From the NCBI GenBank assembly GCA_045590215.1, contig JAZNQO010000026.1:124001-188000 (forward strand): a stretch of 64,000 bases of DNA, read 5' to 3'. Of this stretch, positions 56,250-64,000 are shown in pieces (the first letter of the stretch is position 1; every line of letters starts with the position of its first letter). Made by a program: the position numbers and the translations under genes. The notes under the pieces are model-generated. The model did not search any database. It was not told where the DNA came from and was given only the letters and a program-made list of their open reading frames with translations. The stretch comes from RUG563 sp045590215. Its GTDB lineage: Bacteria > Bacillota > Clostridia > Christensenellales > Aristaeellaceae.

Positions 56250-57765
56250 GCTTTGTGCGGCTGTGCTCTCCTTGTGCCTGCTGTTTGGCACAACTGCCGC
56301 TTTGGCTATGGACGATAACCTGTCCCTTGCCATGATTTCCGTGAAAACAAACAAGCTCAATCCCCTTGTGCCTGAAGAAAGGGAATTTCAATCCCTGACA
56401 GCACTGATTTATGAGGGGCTATATTCCATTGACGATAATTATATGCCCCAGCTGAATATTGCAAGCAAATGCGATATCGAGGGCAAAAAGTGGTTCATTA
56501 CCCTGCGAGATGATGTCACCTTCCATGACGGCACGCCCTTGACCGCCTATGACGTGGAAGCCACCATCAACGAAATCCTGCGTCTGGCAAATGCCGGACA
56601 AGGGCAATATGCCCAGCTGAAATATATCGTCACGTCCGTTTCCGTAAATGACGCATCTTCCCTCGTGCTCACGGTGAACCGCCCCTATTATGGTACCTAT
56701 TACGCCCTCACCTTCCCCATCCTGCCTGCTTCGCAGGTCACAGCAGAAAACCCCGTGGGCACCGGCCCCTATAAGGTGGATACTTTCGTGCCCGCTTCCC
56801 ATTTGCATCTTTCCGCCAATGAAAACTGGCGAAACGGAACACCCTATGTGAAATACATCAATGTTTCCCTGCTGGCGGAAAACCGGCTGCTTTTGGACGA
56901 ATACGAGTTCAACCGTGTGGATGCCGCCATCACCCGTTCCGCCTCCTCCGGCCAATACCGCACCGGCGTTACCAACCTCAATATCCCTTACCGTACCCAG
57001 CAATTGGAAACCCTGCTCGTCAATAACCGCATGAAGCCCTTGGACGATATCCGCATCCGCAAGGCTATTCGCTATGCCATTGATGTGGACGCCATCTGCA
57101 ATAATGTCTATAACGGCACTGCCATCCGCACCGATACCCCCATGCCCTACGGCACATGGATGTATGCGGCGGATGATACAGTCTATGAATATAACCCCGA
57201 AAAAGCTAAAGCTCTTTTAGCCGAGGCCGGATGGTCACATCTTGACGGGGATACCATCTTGGACAAATATGAAAACGATAAAAACACCCAGCTGACCTTG
57301 AACCTCTATGTCTATGAAGAACAGGAAAATAACGTTCGTTCTCCGGCTGCTTATATGATTCAGGATATGCTGGCGGCTGTCGGCATTGATGTGAACATCA
57401 CCACCTATACCTTCGCTCGTGCTACTGAAAAGCTTAATGCGGCCAGCTTCCACTTGGCCCTTGCCGCTTTCCAGATGGATCCCGTGCCGGATCCCGGCTT
57501 CCTGCTCATGTCCAATAATACCGGGAACTATGGCCTCTATAAATCCAAAGATATGGATAATCTGTTCCAGAAGCTGCGCACCACCATGGATTTTAGCGAA
57601 TATCAGTCCCTCCTGCATCAAATTCAAACAAAATTCGGCGAAGACTGCCCCTTTATTTGCCTCTATTATCGCTCCGGGGCATTGCTCACGAGAAAAGTAT
57701 TCACCAATGCCTATGATATCCGGGAGCCGGAAATCCTCCGGGGTATCGAGTTCATCAGCAACTGA
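56221..57765 (+). CDS. ABC transporter substrate-binding protein, family 5 (peptide/oligopeptide type)
   Basis: Extracytoplasmic solute-binding protein of 514 residues with a signal peptide (ICIKLCAAVLSLCLLFG, cleavage after ALA near residue 30); no lipobox, so the anchoring is unclear. The SBP_bac_5 fold is seen in LTALIYEGLYSIDDNYMPQL, WFITLRDDVTFHDGTPLTAYDV (family signature, about 95-115), and the C-terminal IRIRKAIRYAIDVDAICNNVYNG. No permease or ATPase gene is adjacent, so it is an orphan receptor or serves a remote transporter. The ATG at 56221 lies within the end of the transglycosylase gene; its SD is weak (GGAAG close to the ATG), suggesting coupling. Confidence 0.9.
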   Translation: MRFISSICIKLCAAVLSLCLLFGTTAALAMDDNLSLAMISVKTNKLNPLVPEEREFQSLTALIYEGLYSIDDNYMPQLNIASKCDIEGKKWFITLRDDVTFHDGTPLTAYDVEATINEILRLANAGQGQYAQLKYIVTSVSVNDASSLVLTVNRPYYGTYYALTFPILPASQVTAENPVGTGPYKVDTFVPASHLHLSANENWRNGTPYVKYINVSLLAENRLLLDEYEFNRVDAAITRSASSGQYRTGVTNLNIPYRTQQLETLLVNNRMKPLDDIRIRKAIRYAIDVDAICNNVYNGTAIRTDTPMPYGTWMYAADDTVYEYNPEKAKALLAEAGWSHLDGDTILDKYENDKNTQLTLNLYVYEEQENNVRSPAAYMIQDMLAAVGIDVNITTYTFARATEKLNAASFHLALAAFQMDPVPDPGFLLMSNNTGNYGLYKSKDMDNLFQKLRTTMDFSEYQSLLHQIQTKFGEDCPFICLYYRSGALLTRKVFTNAYDIREPEILRGIEFISN

Positions 57766-57771
57766 TGCACC

Positions 57772-57798
57772 CCTTTCGCATAGAATAAATGCGAAGGG
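57772..57798 (+). other. Stem-loop holding the ylmC Shine-Dalgarno
   Basis: CCCTTTCGCAT (57772-57782) pairs with ATGCGAAGGG (57789-57798) with one bulged base. The 3' arm includes part of the AAGGGAG SD-like sequence ahead of the YlmC gene. No T run follows. Confidence 0.4.
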
Positions 57799-57811
57799 AG
57801 TGATGGAGTAA

Positions 57812-58066
57812 ATGAGCCTTTCCGAGCTGAAAATGAAAGACGTAGTCAACACCTTGGACGGAAAAAAGCTTGGCAAAATCATGGATATCGAATTTGATGC
57901 CTGCACAGGGCAGGTGGAAGCGTTGGTAGTGCCCGGCGAATTCAAAATCACAGATGCCATCAAAGGCGAAAAAACGGGCATCGTGATCCCGTGGAACCAC
58001 ATCTGCAAAATCGGAGAAAATGTGATTCTGGTACAGCTCAATACCGATGCTTTCCCCGAAGCTTAA
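57812..58066 (+). CDS. YlmC/YmxH family PRC-barrel protein
   Basis: An 84-residue protein with one PRC-barrel-like fold (KMKDVVNTLDGKKLGKIMDIEFD and IPWNHICKIGENVILVQL). YlmC/YmxH proteins are almost confined to endospore-forming Firmicutes and are annotated as sporulation-associated, though their biochemical role is unknown. The ATG is preceded by GGAGTGATGGAG. It follows a solute-binding protein gene and precedes nrdR with its own promoter. Its presence argues that the organism belongs to a spore-forming lineage. Confidence 0.88.
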   Translation: MSLSELKMKDVVNTLDGKKLGKIMDIEFDACTGQVEALVVPGEFKITDAIKGEKTGIVIPWNHICKIGENVILVQLNTDAFPEA

Positions 58067-58081
58067 GCAAAAGAATTTTGC

Positions 58082-58110
58082 TGGACAAAAAACAAAAATC
58101 AGGCTATAAT
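58082..58110 (+). promoter_or_regulatory. Promoter of nrdR
   Basis: -35 TGGACA (58082-58087), 17-base spacer, consensus -10 TATAAT (58105-58110). Confidence 0.75.
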
Positions 58111-58145
58111 GCCATTAGAACACAAGCGAAAGAAGGTACTTTGAA

Positions 58146-58607
58146 ATGAAATGCCAGTTCTGTAATTGCGCCGACAGCCGTGTGGTAGACTCCCGTCCCA
58201 CGGACGATGGCAATTCCATCCGCCGCCGCCGTGAATGTATCAATTGCGGCCGTCGTTTCACAACTTATGAAAAAGTGGAAGTGCAACAGCTGCTGGTCAT
58301 CAAAAAGGATAACAGCCGGGAGCTTTTCGATGCCCAGAAGCTTCGCAACGGCATCATTAACGCCTGCCATAAGCGGCCTGTTTCCGCTGCCGATATTGAA
58401 AAAATTGTCAACTCCATCGAGCAATTGGCCTATAATAACCTGCAGGCAGAAATCACCACACGCCAAATCGGCGAACTGGTGATGGAAGAACTGCGCCGGC
58501 TGGATGAAGTGGCTTACATCCGCTTTGCCTCCGTTTATCGTTCCTTCACAGACGTGCCCACCTTCATGCGTGAGCTCAAATCCTTGGTGCAGGACAGAGA
58601 TAAATAA
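58146..58607 (+). CDS. nrdR: Transcriptional repressor NrdR
   Basis: ATP-cone repressor of ribonucleotide reductase genes, 153 residues. The N-terminal zinc ribbon has CQFCNC (C3, C6) and CINCGRRFTTYE (C31, C34), with the DNA-binding RRRRECINCGRRFTTYE. The ATP-cone (about residues 49-139) starts at VIKKDNSRELFDAQKLRNGI. Length and motifs are exactly those of the family. No nrd gene is nearby, so targets are elsewhere. Confidence 0.97.
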   Translation: MKCQFCNCADSRVVDSRPTDDGNSIRRRRECINCGRRFTTYEKVEVQQLLVIKKDNSRELFDAQKLRNGIINACHKRPVSAADIEKIVNSIEQLAYNNLQAEITTRQIGELVMEELRRLDEVAYIRFASVYRSFTDVPTFMRELKSLVQDRDK

Positions 58608-58625
58608 TTCTATTCCGTCGTTATG

Positions 58626-58658
58626 AACAGCTCCTGAAATCTTTCCGGGGCTGTTTTT
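58626..58658 (+). terminator. Terminator after nrdR
   Basis: AACAGCTCC (58626-58634) pairs with GGGGCTGTT (58647-58655), one G-U pair, followed by a T run. Confidence 0.8.
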
Positions 58659-58736
58659 CTTTCGTTCATGTAATCATTCCGGCTAAATCTCACGAGAAAA
58701 TGCCGAAAATAGGCTTCTTCCCTCCCTTTTTGCACA

Positions 58737-58765
58737 TGGACGAAAGCCCTTGTTTATGATAAAAT
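58737..58765 (+). promoter_or_regulatory. Probable promoter of glgP
   Basis: -35 TGGACG (58737-58742) and -10 TAAAAT (58760-58765) with a 17-base spacer. Confidence 0.5.
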
Positions 58766-58815
58766 ACAAACTTGAGCTATACTATGGATTTGCTCAAAAA
58801 GAACGGAGGTCAACT

Positions 58816-61242
58816 ATGCCAACCACGAAGTTTGATAAAGAATCCATCAAGCAATCCATTATCAGCAAGCTGTTGCGCTATAACGGCCGCACCTTGCAGG
58901 ATGCTACCGATCAGATGATCTATAACGCCGTGGCTACCACTGTGCGGGATCAGATCATGCAGAAATGGACTGCCTACCGTGAAAAGGATAAACATTACGA
59001 CGGCAAGCGTCTTTACTATCTTTCCGTCGAATTTCTCACAGGCCGCAGCCTGCATTGCAATATCCTGAACCTGTGCTCTTCCAAGGACTATCAGGATGCC
59101 TTGAGTGAGCTGGGTATCGATTTTAACCGCATCTTCCAGGAAGAGCCGGAACCCGGCCTTGGCAACGGCGGTTTGGGCCGTCTGGCTGCCTGCTTTATGG
59201 ACAGCCTTTCTTCCCTGTCCCTGCCTGCCATGGGGTGCACCATCCGCTATGAATATGGCCTGTTCCGCCAGAAGATCTTGAACGGCCAGCAGGTGGAAGT
59301 TCCGGATGATTGGCTGGTGAACGGCAACGTCTGGGAAGTGCCTGCCATGGAAGATGTGTGTCAGGTGCATTTCGGCGGTTATGTGCACGAAGAAGACGTA
59401 GACGGCCGCCGCATCTTCACCCTGAAAGATTACACAACGGTTGAAGCCGTTCCCTATGATTTCCCTGTTGTGGGTTATGATTTGGAAACGGTGAACAGCC
59501 TGCGCATGTGGCGCGCCCGCTCTCCCAAGTCCTTGGATTTTGCCACCTTCTCCAGCGGCAATTATGCCCGTGCCCTGCAGGAACAGGAGCTGGCGACTGT
59601 TATCAGTAAGGTGCTCTACCCCGAAGATAACCACACCGAAGGCAAGGAGCTGCGCCTGCGCCAGCACTATTTCTTCACCAGTGCCACGCTGCAGTATGCC
59701 CTGAAAGATTTCAAACGCCGCTTCGGCACCAATTTCCGGCTGCTGCCCGAAAAGATCACCATCCATATCAACGACACCCACCCCGGCCTTGCAATCCCGG
59801 AACTGATGCGCCTTCTCATTGACCAGGAAGGCCTTGGCTGGGACGAAGCCAGCTGGATTGTGCAGCACACCGTTGCCTACACCAACCATACCGTCATGAG
59901 CGAAGCCCTTGAAAAGTGGCCGGAAGCCATGATGAAAAAGCTGCTGCCCCGTATCTATATGATTCTGGAAGAAATCAACCGCCGTGTGTGCGGTCGCCTT
60001 GCCGATCATTATCAGAACGGCCATGACCCCCGCATTGCCCGGATGGCTATTAATGCCTATGATATGGTGCATATGGCCAACCTCTGCGTTGCCATGAGCT
60101 ATTCCGTCAACGGCGTTTCCCAGCTCCACGGCGATATCCTCAAGGAAGACACGTTCCGGGATTATTATGAATTCATGCCCGATAAATTTTCCGCCATCAC
60201 CAACGGCATCACCCATCGCCGCTGGCTCATGAACGCCAACCCCAAGCTGACCCAGCTTATCTGCGATACCATCGGCGATAAGTGGGTGCGTGAACCCCAG
60301 CTTTTGAAAGAGCTGCTGCCTTCCAAGGATAACGAAGCCTTCCGCAAAGAATTTGAACAAATCAAGTTTGAAAACAAAAGGCGTTTCTCTGATCTGCTCA
60401 TGCGCCGTCAGAAGATGGATATCGCTCCCGAATTCATGTTCGACGTGCAGGCCAAGCGTCTCCATGAATATAAGCGTCAGCTTTTGAATGCTTTGCATAT
60501 TCTGGTGCTCTATAACCGTATCATGGATGACCCCAATTTCACCATGACGCCCCGTTGCTTCGTCTTCGGTGCCAAGGCCAGCCCCGGCTATTATCTGGCC
60601 AAGCAGATCATCCGCATGATCGTAGCCATTTCCAAGCTGATTGAAAAATCCCCCCGTGCCAAGCAGTTCCTGAAAGTGGTTTTCCTTGAAAACTATGACG
60701 TTTCCAGTGCTGAAATGCTGATGCCTGCCGCCGATCTTTCTGAACAATTGTCCACCGCCGGTAAGGAAGCCAGCGGTACCGGAAACATGAAGTTCATGAT
60801 GAACGGTGCCGTCACCATCGGCACCATGGACGGTGCCAACGTTGAGATCGCAGAGCAGGTGGGGATGGATAACATTTACATCTTTGGCATGCGCTCCGAT
60901 ACTGTGGCCGACCTCTATCATGAAGGCACTTACTCCCCCATGCACATTTACGAAACCAATGCGGAACTGCGCCGTGCCCTTACCCAGATCATCGACGGCA
61001 CCCTCTTCCCCGAAAATCCTGCCACCATTCAGGATATCTACCATAACCTGCTCTTCTCCGATCCTTACTTCGTGCTGAAGGACTTCGGCTCCTATTCCAT
61101 GGCGCAGCGTCGTGTGGACGAAGATTATCAGAACCGTGAAAAGTGGCTGAAGATGGCCATCACCAATACCGCTATGTCCGGCATCTTCTCCTCTGACCGC
61201 ACCATTGCCGAATATAACGAGCAGATCTGGCATCTGAAATAA
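58816..61242 (+). CDS. glgP: Glycogen/starch/alpha-glucan phosphorylase
   Basis: GT35 phosphorylase releasing glucose-1-phosphate from alpha-1,4-glucans. It has 808 residues. N-terminal YLSVEFLTGRSLHCNILNL, glucan site segment EPGLGNGGLGRLAACFMDSL, HINDTHPGLAIPELMRLL, and the PLP-binding segment EASGTGNMKFMMNGAVTIG (about residue 650-668) with Lys. The ATG at 58816 follows CGGAGG; the frame from 58750 begins at the promoter. A second glycogen phosphorylase gene lies convergent 2 kb downstream (63214). Confidence 0.96.
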   Translation: MPTTKFDKESIKQSIISKLLRYNGRTLQDATDQMIYNAVATTVRDQIMQKWTAYREKDKHYDGKRLYYLSVEFLTGRSLHCNILNLCSSKDYQDALSELGIDFNRIFQEEPEPGLGNGGLGRLAACFMDSLSSLSLPAMGCTIRYEYGLFRQKILNGQQVEVPDDWLVNGNVWEVPAMEDVCQVHFGGYVHEEDVDGRRIFTLKDYTTVEAVPYDFPVVGYDLETVNSLRMWRARSPKSLDFATFSSGNYARALQEQELATVISKVLYPEDNHTEGKELRLRQHYFFTSATLQYALKDFKRRFGTNFRLLPEKITIHINDTHPGLAIPELMRLLIDQEGLGWDEASWIVQHTVAYTNHTVMSEALEKWPEAMMKKLLPRIYMILEEINRRVCGRLADHYQNGHDPRIARMAINAYDMVHMANLCVAMSYSVNGVSQLHGDILKEDTFRDYYEFMPDKFSAITNGITHRRWLMNANPKLTQLICDTIGDKWVREPQLLKELLPSKDNEAFRKEFEQIKFENKRRFSDLLMRRQKMDIAPEFMFDVQAKRLHEYKRQLLNALHILVLYNRIMDDPNFTMTPRCFVFGAKASPGYYLAKQIIRMIVAISKLIEKSPRAKQFLKVVFLENYDVSSAEMLMPAADLSEQLSTAGKEASGTGNMKFMMNGAVTIGTMDGANVEIAEQVGMDNIYIFGMRSDTVADLYHEGTYSPMHIYETNAELRRALTQIIDGTLFPENPATIQDIYHNLLFSDPYFVLKDFGSYSMAQRRVDEDYQNREKWLKMAITNTAMSGIFSSDRTIAEYNEQIWHLK

Positions 61243-61265
61243 GCTTTGAGAAGGGAGGGTTCGCC

Positions 61266-61790
61266 ATGCTGGAAAATGTGCTGCTGGAGCATTTCACTGC
61301 CTATCCCGATATGCAGCCCCAGGATGCCGTCAAGCTGATTTATCAGCACACTTTCGGCCCCGGCCATATGATTAAAGACGCACGGCGTGCCGCCATGATC
61401 CTGCAGCAGGAGATGGCTTCCCTCACCCCCGGCAGAAAAGAACCGCTCTACGAATCCATCGGCAACGGTCTTTGCAGGCTGAACCTGCGCCCCTGCGTGG
61501 AAAAAGGCTTGGATTCCGAGTTCGTCCTCCGGCTCTTTCTGGAAGCAGCCCAGTCCACCGCCGCCACGAAAAGAGAATTTCGCCAGAATCTCCGTGTGCT
61601 GGAAAAGCTGGCCGAGGAAGACGAAACGCCCTTTGACCCCGTGGAACTGGATTTATTCATGATTCACTATGAGGAAAAAGGCTTCCCTTCCGTTCATCAT
61701 AGCGAGGTTTACCGTGCTTCCTATGCCCCAGCGTATCGGGTGGTCATTCAGAAAAAGCTGAAAGATGCCTTGAAGCAGCTGCGGAAATAA
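61266..61790 (+). CDS. Conserved hypothetical protein, function not recognised
   Basis: A 174-residue soluble protein with no signal peptide or membrane segment. It has mixed helices with a conserved-looking YQHTFGPGHMIKD segment (about residues 26-38) and a C-terminal SEVYRASYAPAYRVVIQKKL. The His residues (H28, H34, and H142-H143 in VHHSEVY) could suggest metal binding, but no known motif is complete. I do not recognise the family. It follows glgP by 23 bases with AAGGGAGG before the ATG, and is probably cotranscribed with it, ending at a terminator. A role linked to glycogen use is only positional inference. Confidence 0.7.
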   Translation: MLENVLLEHFTAYPDMQPQDAVKLIYQHTFGPGHMIKDARRAAMILQQEMASLTPGRKEPLYESIGNGLCRLNLRPCVEKGLDSEFVLRLFLEAAQSTAATKREFRQNLRVLEKLAEEDETPFDPVELDLFMIHYEEKGFPSVHHSEVYRASYAPAYRVVIQKKLKDALKQLRK

Positions 61791-61797
61791 TATTGAG

Positions 61798-61827
61798 AGC
61801 CCTGTGAGCATGCCTCGCAGGGCTTTT
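61798..61827 (+). terminator. Terminator after the glgP unit
   Basis: AGCCCTG (61798-61804) pairs with CAGGGCT (61818-61824), followed by TTTGATTTT. Confidence 0.8.
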
Positions 61828-61858
61828 GATTTTCGTTTGTATTAATTTCTCTTTTTCC

Positions 61859-61887
61859 TCGACAAAAGAGAACGGATGTTTTACAAT
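61859..61887 (+). promoter_or_regulatory. Promoter of apgM
   Basis: -35 TCGACA (61859-61864), 17-base spacer, -10 TACAAT (61882-61887). Confidence 0.65.
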
Positions 61888-61893
61888 AATAGC

Positions 61894-61908
61894 GTGCATA
61901 TTATGCAC
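61894..61908. promoter_or_regulatory. Perfect palindrome at the apgM transcription start (operator candidate)
   Basis: GTGCATA (61894-61900) and TATGCAC (61902-61908) form a perfect 7-1-7 palindrome starting about seven bases after the -10, overlapping the expected +1. It could bind a dimeric repressor or fold as a hairpin at the 5' end of the mRNA. Confidence 0.5.
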
Positions 61909-61937
61909 ACAGCATCACAGAACAGGAGAATATAACC

Positions 61938-63158
61938 ATGAAGTATGTACTCGTAATCGGCGATGGCATGAGCGATGACCCCATTGAAAGCCTCGGCCAG
62001 AAAACGCCGCTTGAATATCTGGATTTGCCCCATTTCGGCATTTTGGCCGGCAGTGAAGTGGGCACCTGCCTCACCGTGCCGGAAGGCGTTCCTGCCGGCA
62101 GCGATACCGCCATTTTGAATATTTTCGGCTATGACCCCAGAACCAGCTATACCGGCCGAAGCGTGCTGGAGGCTGCCGGTGTGGGCGTGACGCTGAAAAA
62201 GGGCGAAGTGTCCATGCGTGTGAACCTGTGCGCCGTGGAAGAAATTGACGGCAAGCTCATCATCCACAGCCATAACGGCGGCAACATCGAAGGCGACGAA
62301 GCGGAAAATCTAATGAACGACCTTCTGAAAGACCCTCGTTTCATCCCTGCCGCCGAAAAAGCCCGGCTTACTGTCCACGTCAGCCGCACCTTCCGGCATA
62401 TCGGCGTTTTTGCCGATGTGGATGAAGCTGCCGTTTTCAAGACCACCGAACCCCATAATGTTTTGGAGCAGGACGTCGCCCTTTATTACCCCACCGGGGC
62501 TATGAAAGACGAAATCACCGCCCTGATGAAAGCCTCCTATGAAGTGCTGAAAGACCATCCCATCAATAAAAAACGCATTGCCGAAGGCAAGCTCCCTGCC
62601 AACATGATCTGGCCTTGGGGCGCAGGCAGGGCGATGCTGCTCAATAACTTCACGGAAAAATACGGCCGCACGGGCACCGTCATTTCCGCCGTTCCCCTTG
62701 TGTGGGGCATTGCGGAGCTGGCCGGGCTCAAGCACCCGGAAGTTCCCGGTGCCAATGGCGATCTGGACACCAATTACGAGGGCAAAGTGGATGCCGCCAT
62801 CGAGGCTTTGAAAGCCGGCGATGATTTTGCTGCCATCCATGTGGAAGCACCGGACGAAATGACCCACGCCGGTAAGCTGCCTGAAAAAATGGAAGCCATT
62901 CGCCGTTTGGATGAGCGGGTGATTAAGCTGCTGCTGGAAAAGCTGCCTGCCCTTGGGGATTTCCGTATCCTGCTCCTTAGCGATCATAAAACCCTCATGT
63001 CCACCCGTACCCACGACGGCAAGCCCGTCCCCTACGCCATCTACGACAGCCGCACGCCCGGCACACCTTCCCGTCTTGATGAAGCCACTGCCGAAAAAGG
63101 CGTCTGGTTGCCGGAAGGTCAATTCATTATGGGTCGGCTTTTAGAAGTAGACGCATAA
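61938..63158 (+). CDS. apgM: Cofactor-independent phosphoglycerate mutase, archaeal type (ApgM)
   Basis: Alkaline-phosphatase-superfamily metalloenzyme of 406 residues. N-terminal VLVIGDGMSDDP carries the first metal-binding Asp, PAGSDTAILNIFGYDP the Ser nucleophile region, and LLSDHKTLMSTRTHDGKPVPY the C-terminal Asp-His metal ligands. It belongs to the archaeal-type PGM family (TIGR02535/TIGR00306). Bacterial members have also been annotated as proposed homoserine kinases, and this cannot be decided from sequence alone; no thr genes are adjacent, while glycogen phosphorylases flank it, favouring a glycolytic role. It has its own promoter and terminator. Confidence 0.9.
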   Translation: MKYVLVIGDGMSDDPIESLGQKTPLEYLDLPHFGILAGSEVGTCLTVPEGVPAGSDTAILNIFGYDPRTSYTGRSVLEAAGVGVTLKKGEVSMRVNLCAVEEIDGKLIIHSHNGGNIEGDEAENLMNDLLKDPRFIPAAEKARLTVHVSRTFRHIGVFADVDEAAVFKTTEPHNVLEQDVALYYPTGAMKDEITALMKASYEVLKDHPINKKRIAEGKLPANMIWPWGAGRAMLLNNFTEKYGRTGTVISAVPLVWGIAELAGLKHPEVPGANGDLDTNYEGKVDAAIEALKAGDDFAAIHVEAPDEMTHAGKLPEKMEAIRRLDERVIKLLLEKLPALGDFRILLLSDHKTLMSTRTHDGKPVPYAIYDSRTPGTPSRLDEATAEKGVWLPEGQFIMGRLLEVDA

Positions 63159-63170
63159 AAAGCAACATAA

Positions 63171-63212
63171 AAGAGCCGCTTTGCGCATCAGCAAAACGGC
63201 TCTTCTTTTTTT
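63171..63212. terminator. Bidirectional terminator between apgM and the second glycogen phosphorylase
   Basis: AAGAGCCG (63171-63178) pairs with CGGCTCTT (63197-63204), with an inner TTTGC/GCAAA helix. A T7 run follows on the plus strand and TTTT on the minus strand. Confidence 0.85.
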
Positions 63213-63213
63213 G

Positions 63214-64000
63214 TCAGATATTCCAGATTTCCTTTGCGTATTCTTGAATGGTGCGGTCAGAAGAGAACTTCCCGGCACCAGCGATATTGTACAGGCACTT
63301 TTTCGCAAAAGCTCTTTCATGCTTCGTTTCCCGGATTGCCTGAATCTTTCTTTCCACATAGCTGTCAAAATCCAGTGCCACATAATAGTGATCCGGCTTG
63401 TGCCAGGATGCACCCTTCAAAATGGCATCGTGCAGTTCCTGGAAAACCCCTTCCCTGTCTTCAAAGGTTCCATCGATCAGGGTATCCAGTACTTTCTTAA
63501 ACCGCTTGTTCTTCTTGTAAATCTTTATTGGGGTATAGGTTTCCTGTACGGCCTGAATGTCTGCAAGCTTCGCACCGAAGATGTAGTTATTCTCTTCCCC
63601 GGCCTGCTCCACAATTTCGATATTCGCCCCGTCAAAGGTGCCCAGCGTCACAGCCCCGTTCAGCATGAATTTCATATTGCCCGTGCCGCTGGCTTCCGTT
63701 CCGGCAGGGGAAATCTGCTCGGAAATATCGGTGGCCGGAATAATCCTTTCGGCATAAGAGCAATTGTAATTCTGCACAAACACAACCTTCATCTTGCCTG
63801 CCATGGACGGGTCGTTGTTCACCAACTCCGCAATCTGGTTAATCAGGCAAATCACGCCCTTGGCACGCTTATATCCAGCCGCCGCCTTGGCACCGAAGAT
63901 CATGGCAACCGGAGGTAAATCCTTTAATTTCCCGGCTTTCATCTGATAATAAATATCCAGGATAGCCAGCGCATTCATGAACTGCCGCTTGTATTCATGC
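63214..64000 (-). CDS. Second glycogen/starch phosphorylase, C-terminal part (runs off the window)
   Basis: The 3' portion, about 262 codons, of a GT35 phosphorylase entering from beyond position 64000. It contains GAKAAAGYKRAKGVICLINQI, NYNCSYAERIIPATDISEQIS and the PLP segment EASGTGNMKFMLNGAVTLG, and ends KFSSDRTIQEYAKEIWNI. It differs from glgP at 58816 (for example FVQNYNCSYAERI against FLENYDVSSAEML, and a different C-terminal third) and is therefore an older paralogue rather than a recent copy. The frame remains open up to base 64000 (HEYKRQF), so the true start lies outside. Confidence 0.93.
   Translation of the reverse strand, partial: HEYKRQFMNALAILDIYYQMKAGKLKDLPPVAMIFGAKAAAGYKRAKGVICLINQIAELVNNDPSMAGKMKVVFVQNYNCSYAERIIPATDISEQISPAGTEASGTGNMKFMLNGAVTLGTFDGANIEIVEQAGEENNYIFGAKLADIQAVQETYTPIKIYKKNKRFKKVLDTLIDGTFEDREGVFQELHDAILKGASWHKPDHYYVALDFDSYVERKIQAIRETKHERAFAKKCLYNIAGAGKFSSDRTIQEYAKEIWNI

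Noticed and set aside
57772..57798. Sigma-E/-G sporulation promoter before the ylmC gene
   Set aside because: GCATAGAAT resembles a sporulation -10, but no matching -35 is found at the right distance, and the bases are part of an inverted repeat.
58810..61233. 807-codon open frame antisense to glgP
   Set aside because: It lies exactly opposite a well-identified gene, lacks an SD and any recognisable domain, and is rich in Gly/His/Gln as expected from antisense reading of GC-rich third positions. The same reasoning removes long antisense frames opposite nuoF, pnp, uraA and the AlaX and HflX genes.
1..64000. tRNA, rRNA, tmRNA, CRISPR arrays, insertion sequences and prophage genes
   Set aside because: None was recognised on either strand; intergenic spaces are short and accounted for by promoters, leaders and terminators.

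Overview
The window is a chromosomal segment of an anaerobic, low-oxygen-tolerance Firmicute, most likely a gut or rumen member of the class Clostridia. The case rests on a five-gene trimeric-type [FeFe] hydrogenase operon, a tRNA-Trp-type T-box leader, a YlmC/YmxH sporulation-associated protein, a YlbF protein, NrdR, an IscR-NifS-NifU iron-sulfur operon, an AlaX editing protein and archaeal-type phosphoglycerate mutase. Coding density is very high, codon use is GC-rich at third positions (which creates very long antisense shadow ORFs), and I see no rRNA, tRNA, CRISPR array, insertion sequence or prophage. Many start codons were moved inward from the longest reading frame on the basis of Shine-Dalgarno (SD) spacing and family N-termini; several are TTG or GTG.

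Layout. 1-5022 (minus): hydA, nuoF-like, hndB-like, a GHKL ATPase and nuoE-like, read from nuoE to hydA. 5291-11159 (plus): MATE transporter, secG, ABC-F ATPase, AlaX, ZIP metal transporter. 11110-14593: an MFS transporter divergent from a GH105 hydrolase, then an AraC/GyrI-type regulator whose N-terminus looks frameshifted. 14636-22640 (minus): one long operon running iscR-nifS-nifU-hflX, three tandem M15B D,D-carboxypeptidases, a YprB-like RNase H-fold protein and a TPR protein, closed by a bidirectional terminator at 14601-14623. 22855-35165 (plus): a tightly coupled operon of two radical-SAM-associated genes, RNase G, miaB, ylbF, mutS, mutL, miaA and a methionine gamma-lyase-like PLP enzyme. 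35173-37840: two consecutive attenuated units. The first has a strong promoter, a 29-codon aromatic-rich leader peptide and a terminator ahead of a methyltransferase; the second is a T-box leader ahead of an orphan trpB. 37971-49869: an SDR protein, then minus-strand genes for a polysaccharide deacetylase, a GH20-like protein, an exported PIG-L deacetylase, an M16 peptidase, pnp, rpsO, an attenuated uracil permease, a fourth M15B carboxypeptidase carrying a peptidoglycan-binding domain, and a BofC-like exported protein. 49939-52206 (minus): a PD-(D/E)xK nuclease-SNF2 helicase fusion. 52326-64000: polA-coaE-lytic transglycosylase-solute-binding protein-ylmC, nrdR, glgP, an unknown gene, apgM and, convergent, the 3' part of a second glycogen phosphorylase that runs off the window.

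Themes. Energy metabolism is fermentative with H2/NAD(P)H/ferredoxin coupling. RNA quality control and modification are strongly represented (RNase G, PNPase, YlbF, MiaA, MiaB, YprB-like). Cell-wall remodelling is heavy for 64 kb (four M15B carboxypeptidases and one lytic transglycosylase). The most interesting regulatory observations are the aromatic leader-peptide attenuator before the methyltransferase (35173-35406), next to the Trp T-box; a 12-codon upstream ORF coupled to the ZIP transporter; a JAMM metalloprotease-like signature in the N-terminal domain of HflX; and a cysteine-to-serine change in the L1 H-cluster motif of HydA.
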